64,000 bases of DNA, taken from the NCBI RefSeq assembly GCF_011602365.1, contig NZ_JAAONZ010000020.1:1-64000 (forward strand), read 5' to 3'. The position numbers were made by a program, and so were the translations under genes. Numbering within the stretch: position 1 is the first letter of the stretch; every line of letters starts with the position of its first letter. Under the pieces are notes generated by a model, which was not told the DNA's origin, did not search any database, and saw only the letters and a program-made list of their open reading frames with translations. Origin of the DNA: Pseudomaricurvus hydrocarbonicus (GTDB lineage: Bacteria; Pseudomonadota; Gammaproteobacteria; Pseudomonadales; Cellvibrionaceae). Positions 38,401 through 47,400 of the stretch are shown one piece after another.

Positions 38401-41400
38401 TCCAAAAATGCCATCAACTCGGGTGTCGGCGAACTTCTATCCAATTTGGGCCCCGGCGCTGGCAGCAGCGGCGATGACAATCTGGATAAACTCAATACCA
38501 GCTCTTCCACCATCACCACCCAGGTGGAGGCGCCGCCGACAGCGAATATCAGCACCACCAACAGCATCCCAACCGGCACCAGCGCGCTCATCGGTGCCAA
38601 TGCGGTGATCACATCGACCGGTGGCAATGTCACCGTTCTGGCTTACCAGAACGCCGAGTTTGAAGCGGTGGTGGGTGGGGCCGCCATCGGTGGTGTTGCT
38701 GCATCTGGGGGTGTTGGGGTGGCGACTTTGGACAATGACGTGCTGGCCAGAATCAGCGCTGGCGGCATTATTTACGCCGTCGGTGATGTGTCGGTGAACG
38801 CGGTGCTCAATGAGCAGGCAGAATTCACCGGCTTCGCCGGCGCCGGCGCCATTGGCGTGGCACTGTCGGCAACGGTGGTGTCCTTGTCGGACTACAGCTC
38901 AGTCACCGCTGAGTTGGGCGGCACCATTCTCCAGGCCGGCGATGTGTCGGTGCTGGCCAGTTCCAACATTGGGCTCTACGCCGAAACCATCCAAATCTCG
39001 GCTGCCGCGTTTGGGGCCGGGGGTGGCGCAGCCACCATCGTGTCCAGTGACGGTCATACCAGCGCCGCGCTGCTGGATGGCACCGTCATTGGCAATGTTG
39101 ACACACCCACAGCGGTCGAGAATGTCACGGTGCAGGCCATCGGCCTGCTGGAAATTGCCGACATTGATCGCGGCAGTGGCGATAACAATGCCATGGCCAC
39201 CGGCGGCAGCGCCGGTGGCATTGCCGTGTCCGTCGGCTATTCAGGCGCGACGGACAAGCGCGATACCCTGGCTTACATCGGTGCGAACGCCGATGTCACC
39301 GCCTACAGTAAAGTCGAGGTGCAGGCGGACAGTTCGAGTAACCTGGACATCGTCACCAAAGGCGGCGCTGGCGGCGCCGTGGCAACCGGATTGATGTTCG
39401 CCAATGCGCTGATCACCGATTCCTACACTTCGGCCACCATCAAGAGCAACAGCCGGGTTCGTGCCACCGATATCACCGTGGCGGCCAAGGGCGACAAACT
39501 GGCCAATGCGCAAACCCTGGCGGTGGCGATTGGTGGTGTGGCGGTAGGTGGAACCAATGCAACGACAGAGGTGGTGGCGAACGTCGATGCCGCAGTGGAC
39601 ACCGCTGTCGAGATGATCGCCGATCAAAGCATCACCGTTAAAGCCGAGAGCGATATTGAGGGCGATGCGTTTGTTGAAGCGGTCAGTGTTGGGATCGTAT
39701 CCGCCGGTGGCACCGACGGTATTGTGACCGTCACGCCTACCACCACAGTTGCGATAAACGACAACGCCCGTTTGTCTTCCGGTGGCGGGATTGCGGTGTA
39801 CACCAAAGCCGGTCAGGCAGAAGTACTGGTGTCGACGGAAGTCAATAATGATTACCTGCTGAACGATAACTTGGTCAAGATCAACCGCCGCGACGTGAAT
39901 ACCGAACAGTTACTGGGTTACCAGATTGACCCGGCAACGGGCGAACCCGAGTATGAACTGGATGAAAATGGCGAGCCAACCGACACCGTAATTCTGGTTT
40001 ACGGCAACAGTGACGGCAGCTGGAGAACCGCTGCAAATGATCCGGTGGCGGCTGATGCGGTGCAAATGCTGTATGAAATTTTAAATCTGCAAACCGGGGA
40101 TGTGATTCAGTTGCATGAGGTGGGAACGCCTTCTGCTGACCCGATAGCAGAGCCCGTGGGTGGGGAATATCTGGATCGAAACCTGTCGGTGATTCGCATA
40201 GATCGTGAGACCGTTTCCATCGGTACTGTCATCCTGGGGCAGGATTTCGATGTTGACCGGGATACCATCACCGTGCAGCAGCCTCACAATTTTGTCACCG
40301 GTGATGTGGCCACTATTACCGATCCGCAAGCCTTGGTGTTTGATGGCAACAGCATCAATTATGACAATGAGGGCACCATTCGTGTCCCTGCCAATGCCAT
40401 TTATATCCCCAATCATGGTTTGCAAAATGGCGATGCGTTTGTGTATTCCGCCGGTGATGTGGCCATTAAGGGGCTGGTGGATGGCGAAACCTACTACGCC
40501 ATTACCCGCGGCAGTGATTACCTCGCGTTTGCCGCGAGTGTTGAAGATACCTACTCCGGAGTGCAAAGGCCAATTGACCTGACTCGCTGGGGCGATCAGG
40601 ACGGCAGCATTGCTGTCTCTGGAAACCTTGTCTATGGTGCCGGTGATGTTCGCTACGCTGACTGGGTGTCGCAGGACAGCGGACAACCGGGCAACAGCTT
40701 TTACATTCCCGAACACAGCCTGGCGACCGGCGACACGGTCACGTTCGCCGGTGTGGAAGGAGTGGGCAGTAACTGGGCCGGAAAAACCTTTTATGTCATT
40801 GCCCAGGGCAGTGATTTTATCCAGTTGGCACAAACCCGGGGCGATGCCCTGATGGGCCAGGTCTTCGATCTGGAAGTAACCTTTGAGCCCGCGCTGTATT
40901 ACTTCACACAATCCCAGTTCGACAGCAGCCAGGTGAATGTGACAGACAACAGTATTTTGCTGGAAAATTTCACGTTTGCGATTGGCGATCAGGTCCGCTA
41001 TTTACCCGGTGATGACAGTGTCGGAGGCCTTTCAGGTGAAGACAGCTATCGGGTCGCGTCGGTCGATGGTCAATGGGTCACGTTCGAGACACTGGATAGT
41101 ACCCCGGTGGATATTACTTCCGTCGGCAACGGCAGCATTGCCATCTCCAACGTGGTGGATTTTCACCCGCAGTGGATCACGGGGGATGACTATAATCTCG
41201 ATGACAACCATCTCGATGACAACAACCTGGATAACGACGGACGGGAGATACCCCCGAACAGTCTCTACGACCCAAGACATAGTTTACAGACGGGTGATCA
41301 GGTTCGGGTCAGTGTTCCTGCTCAGTCGGGTATCTCTGGACTGACGCACAACGCATTTTACTTCGTTATCGTTACCGGTGATTACCTGCAGTTTTCATCT

Positions 41401-44400
41401 TCATTGGACAACGCCCTGGCAGGTATTGAAATTGATTTGTCAGCATCTACGGCCACAACAGCAACTTACGTTCAGCAGCAAGCCTTTGACTATAACGATG
41501 TGCAATTTGATGCGGGCGTTGATCAAGATGCAACCTTCAATAACAGTATCCGCGTTGCCGGCCACAGTTACACAACCGGCATGTTGGTTGAAATCAATAC
41601 CGGCGATGTACCCGTAGCGGGTTTGTCTTCCGGCGCTTATTACGCGATGGTTATTGATGAAAACCACATTCGCCTGGCCACCTCACAGCTCAATGCGGAC
41701 ACTGGTGTCGGAATTGAGCTTGAGTCTCTGGGAACGCCGTTTATCAATGCATCCGGGGTCTTGGAAATCAACCTGGGTGAACAGCGAATCACACCCTTGC
41801 TGGATGATGGTTTGTCTGGGCAATACCGCGTAACCGTCATCGATAACTTTACCTTCAAACTGCAGCAACTCAGTATTAACAATGCCAGTGACACGCTTAA
41901 TAACACAGACTTCGATCAGGTGGGGGTGAATAAAAATCCGGGCGATATCCTATGGGATGGCGGTTTTCGTTCAAACGCATTCCAGGTGGGTGATTACATT
42001 ACCTACTACGAAGACGGTTTGGTGGAAACCGTGTCGGCCTCCATGTTGGGACTGGTGGCGGTAGAGATCGATTTTGAGCGGGGTAATGGCAATACAACGA
42101 TCACCCAGTACCAATTCGAAGAAGGCTCCAACAACCTGTATGTACCAGCACATGGTTACATCACCGGTGACATTGTGGAGTACCAATCTGCCAATGGAAA
42201 TGCCGGAGGTTTAACCGCGATCAATCCCGGTCGCTATTCCGTGGTGGTGGTGGATGAGAATCTGTTCACCCTGCATTATCTGGTAGCCGACGGAACCCAT
42301 AATGTCGGCGATGAAGTCAATGTCTGGGAAAACATTGAATGGTACGAATTCAATCCGAGCTTCTACGGTATTGACGAAGACATAAACCCACTGCTCGATC
42401 TGGGCTCCATCCATAAGATCGTTAATGATCAGGTTGTTGGGGTGGATGGCTTGATTCACGGTCACGGCTATTACGTCATTGATAAGGTCGGCGACGATGG
42501 CTATCTCAATCTCTCACTGACCCGGGGCGGTGAAGCGCTGGTGTTTGTTGCCCGTGAAGGCAGTGTCACCTTCAGCCGTGAAGGTTTGGACTTATCGCGG
42601 TCGTGGGGTGAATTTCAAGCCTTGCTGGATTTCAGCGATCTGGCCGGTAAAAACATTGAGTTGATGGGCGCCGACGGTATTGACCTCAGCGAGGTGTTGA
42701 ACGATGTCGGTGACAGCAAGTCTTCCCTGACACTGCGTAACACCAGCGGTGGTGCGATTAATGCTGGAACCAGCGTCGGTCAACTGGATATCAATGTCAC
42801 CTTGGATACTACCATTGAGGGAGAGCTACTGGCTGACGGTTCCATCAGAGTCGACTCTGAAAACAAAACCTTTGGCTCCATTGATAACCAGCTCGTCGGT
42901 ATCGGTGTGCTGGGCGGTGGCAAGCGCACCGAGTCGTTTCTTGATTACACCGAAAACCAGACGATTCACATTACCAATGCGGTACTTGATGCCGGTTATA
43001 GCATGGTCATCAAGTCTGAAACCGCGCCCAACATGACCACCGTCGCTAACGGGCGCGGGGGCGGTCTGGTGGACCTGAACTTTGCCAACGCCGATACCAC
43101 GGTGAATATTGAGCAGAATAAAATTTTTATAGACGGTACTTCGCAATTACTGGCGGGCGGCCGCGAGGTTACGGATTTTGACGGGGAACCTCTGCCGGGT
43201 ATGAGCATTCAGGCAATTACCGGTGGGCTGGCAAGTAATTCTTCCACCGCCTCTAACGGCGGCGTGGTTGCGGGTTTGCAAATTAATGCTCGCGGTGCCT
43301 ACAAAACTTCCTTTACCGCCAATACTGGCGTGTCGATCGTCGACCAGGCCAGTCTGGAAGCCTATGAGCTTTTGATCGAATCGAAAAATACCGGCATTGA
43401 CCTGGATTCTACGGCGCACTTGAGTATGGGCGGGCTCTTTGCTGGCGGTACCGCGGCGGCCATGATTTCCAGTAACCTTACGGCAGATATCACCCTGGCT
43501 GGTGCGGCGTCTCTGACTGGTCGCGATGGGGTTAAACTCAATGCCTTAAATTATGATAACAGCTTCAATACCAACACCACTATGTACATTATTGCCTTGG
43601 GGGGTGGCGAGGGCTGGTCGAAGTCAGACGTGATTACAGTTTCCAAAATAACCGCTGAGGCTGGTACCCGTGTGTATGCCGGCGCGGATGCAAGTAACCC
43701 TGCGGGCCTGGAAGTTCGTGCCGAGGATTTTGGTAACAATATTGACAGCAGCGCTTTTCAGGCAATGATTGGTTCCATTCATAAAAATAATACCCGTACG
43801 CCGACTTCGTCCGTCAACTGGGATGCCGATGTCCACATCTTCGCCAGAAATACTGGTTTCGGTTTGGAGGTGGACGCCAGCGGCAAAATTATTTCTACCA
43901 ATGGCGTGACAATCAGTGATTACACCGTGGGTGATACGATTGCTGAGGATTACTTTTTCATTAACGATATCGCAGGCACACGAAATACTGATTTAGCTGA
44001 AATTTGGATTTATGCAACTGGATTAGGGACAAATTCAGTGAGTGGTAGCGAGGGCACTTTTTACTATAGCGCTTCATCGGATCCTCTTCAGATTGTTAAT
44101 CATTCCGACAAAATAATGTATGTAGGAAATATTGATGTTCTTGGAAATCCACAGTGGGGCGAATATGACTCAGATGTGACAATTTATGTGCAGGGAGAAG
44201 AGTCAAACACCAGTTCGCGAGCACTGGCGTTTGGTATCGAATTCGAGGATTCAGGCACTGACATTGAAATTCTAAGCAGCGGTGCCGCTGTTGTGACGGG
44301 CGTGATAGAGAACCGCAAAGGAAGCACCAGTATTACCTCACTCAACAGTAGCGTGTTATTCAGCTCGTTGTTTGGTAATCCCGTTTTGCGCAGCAAGGAC

Positions 44401-47400
44401 GTGTACCTGTCTGCGGAAGAAGGTAGTATTTTTGCGAACATAGATCTGATTGACGACGGCACAGGAAACAAATTTGAGATCAAGGCGCTGGATCAAGTTG
44501 ATTTAACCCTGCAGTCATGGGTGATCAACGGCAATGCTGATGAAATGTATTATATGGTTTTGCCGGAGCTTAGCGTGGAGGCAGATGTTGATATCACTAT
44601 TGAAGCTGCTCAAGTGGTCAATCCCACCAGCGTTAGTGGTGGGACCATCAAAGTCTATAGCTTTGCTAACGATGGTGCACCGATAGAGTCGGAGTCTGGA
44701 CTCTATAGTGGCAGTTATCGGCAAGGGAAAACAGACATTCCAGTGTCCATATCAAGTGGTGGTGGAACTCTGGGGGGGGGTTACACAACGACTTATGCCT
44801 ACATGGATATTAGCGCAGCCAGCATCTCAATATTGGGAGATTCTATAGACGATTTCGAACATGCCATTCAAATCGGTTTACGTTCAAACATTGCAGACAG
44901 TGGGCGAGTTGATGTACTTTCAGACTCTTACGTCATTGTTGAAGAAACCGACGGTGATCTTCAGGTAGGTCGCATCGAGTCGACCGAAGACAATGTCGAT
45001 TTAATTACTTGGCGTGGTTCTATCCTGGATGCTGATAACAGTAATGAGCCTAACGTCATTGCAAAAAACAAAATCAGCCTGGGAAGCAGCGACACGATTG
45101 GACGTTTTGATAACGCTCTCGATATAGACGGCAGTACCATTAATTTTTCGGCAACGGGTGATGTGGCGTTGGTGGAAGTGGATGGAGATATAGTTCTCAA
45201 TCTGAATTATTATGATAACACTACTGCCAGCGGCAATATCTTTTTAGAAGCCCTTAGCGGCAGTATCCGAAGTTCAAATTTCATTAACGATACTGCCTTT
45301 TTAGTGGGTGGTTCTATTGAATTGATCGCCAGGAATGGGAGTATTGGTTCAGAAAACGTAAGTCTGTCAATAGACAGCAGTTTAAACGAACCAAAAAGTG
45401 TGACGCTCTACGCCAGAGATGATGTTTACGTTAATGAAAACAGTGGCACATTAACGATTGCTTCGGCGGTATCGGAATCAGGAACGGTGTCTGTTTCAGC
45501 GCTCAACACGTCGATCTATATAAATGCCCACCTAAACAAACTGTATGACGATCTCGTTACCTATTGGGGTTCAGAGGATCAGTTTGGCCAGTCACGTCTC
45601 AATGCCAGTGGTTGGGAAATACGTGCTTATTATAATACCGGTGATGGTAAATTCTTTGACTTCCTTGGTGAATCTGTTGAGGGCATTAATAGTGTCCAGC
45701 GTTTGATTGATGTCGCAGGTGATTTACTTGCCAATGCTTTAGAGCCTGAGGCGGAAAACTCTTCCGTCATTTTACTCAGCGATGTAGGCATTATTGAGGC
45801 TGCCCAGCAGGTGTTTGTTGAGGCAATAGACGATATTCACCTCATGCAGGGAAGCCGGATCTATGCCGGTGACACCTTAAGCATTAAAGCGGATCAGAGC
45901 GTTTGGTTGCCAGTGACAGATAGCTTTTATGCGACAAGCGCTATTGGAACTCCACCATCTTATATCGAGATCGAGGACAACCCAACTCAAAGGCTTGAGC
46001 GTTTTGCTGAGGCTTATGAGAACGTTTCCGTTCAACAAATATTCCGGGGAAGCTATATAGAGTATATCCAGACGGGTGAGTACGAAGTCATTCCTTCATC
46101 GGGTGCCGGTGTTGAGATTCTGGTTGAGGGATCCATCTCCACCGAGAATGGTGCCTTTATTCATACGGGTGTCGATGCAGATACCATTCATTTCCTCAGG
46201 GCGACCTTGGCCGGTGAGGTAACGGCGTACGGTCATGGTGGTGACGATGCCCTGCGAGTCACCGAGCTTGTGGCTATGGCTGACCCCATCGCCAGCCAGG
46301 TCGACGGCAGCATCACCGGCCGCGATGTACTCAATCTGGTGGGCGGTGAGGGTGTCGATGACGTCACTGTCTTTACCCACGGTTCCGGTGATACCACCAA
46401 CGAGTATGTGATCAACGTCGACAGCGACGCGGTGGATAGTGTGGTGATCCACGGCGCCGATGACAGTGACGATATCTTCCTGATGCGTGAAACGCTCGGC
46501 GTTGCCAGTTACCCCGGCAGTTTCAACATGGTTTCCGTGATCAACGGCACGCTGGCAGAGGCGACCACCAGCGGTGGTCCCGAGAGTGTGCAACGCATCA
46601 ATATCAGCACCAACCTCGATCGTCTGTGGGTCTCCGGTGGCAGTGGTGAGGACTACTTCGCGGTAGACAGTTTTATCCACACCGAACTGGTGTTTGCCGG
46701 CGGTGACGGTGCGGATACCTACGCCTTGGGTCAATTCTTTGGCAGCAAACGCGATGCCGGAGCCCAGGTCGCGGCGCTGGATCATTTTGGCACGACCACC
46801 CAAACGCTTAACAGCAGCGCTGTGGAAGTCAGTCCGTCCAGCGAACAGCCGGTACTGATCCTTGATGGCTACAATGCGATGACTGGCGAGTTTGAGGATA
46901 AGGTCATCGTCAGTGAGGCACAACATGTGCCGCTGGGTGTGAACCGCGCTGAATTGAAAATGGTGGGCGCGGTGCTGATGCCGGGCGAGCTGAACGAGAT
47001 CACGTTTGAAACGCTACCCGACGGTGGCGAGATACTCATCGATCAGGATGCCCTGCTGATCGTGCAGGATACATTGACCAGCGATCAGGCCAGTATCGAG
47101 TTGGAATTCACCGCCGGCGACAGTGACATTACCGGCTTTGCCTTCGGCACAGACTTGAATGCCATTGAGATGATTGGGCTCGACAGTGCGGCCAGTGTGA
47201 CCTGGTCTCTCGTTAACGGGGCCCTGATTGCCAGCAACGGGGAAGACGATGTTCTTCGACTCGACATCGTCGCAGATCCTATTGTGGCCAATACCAGCGG
47301 TACTGTCCGGGTGACGGCTACCATGATGGGGGCTTTCCGCCATGAGAGCATCGTCAATGTGGATTCGCTGGCGATCACGGGCATTACCCTGGTGGCGACG

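Noticed and set aside
40081-40911. Minus-strand frame of 276 codons in the giant gene
   Set aside because: Antisense shadow of the repeat-rich coding strand; no start signal or homology.
46096-46926. Minus-strand frame of 276 codons near the C-terminal part of the giant gene
   Set aside because: Antisense shadow; the + strand encodes clearly conserved domain repeats.
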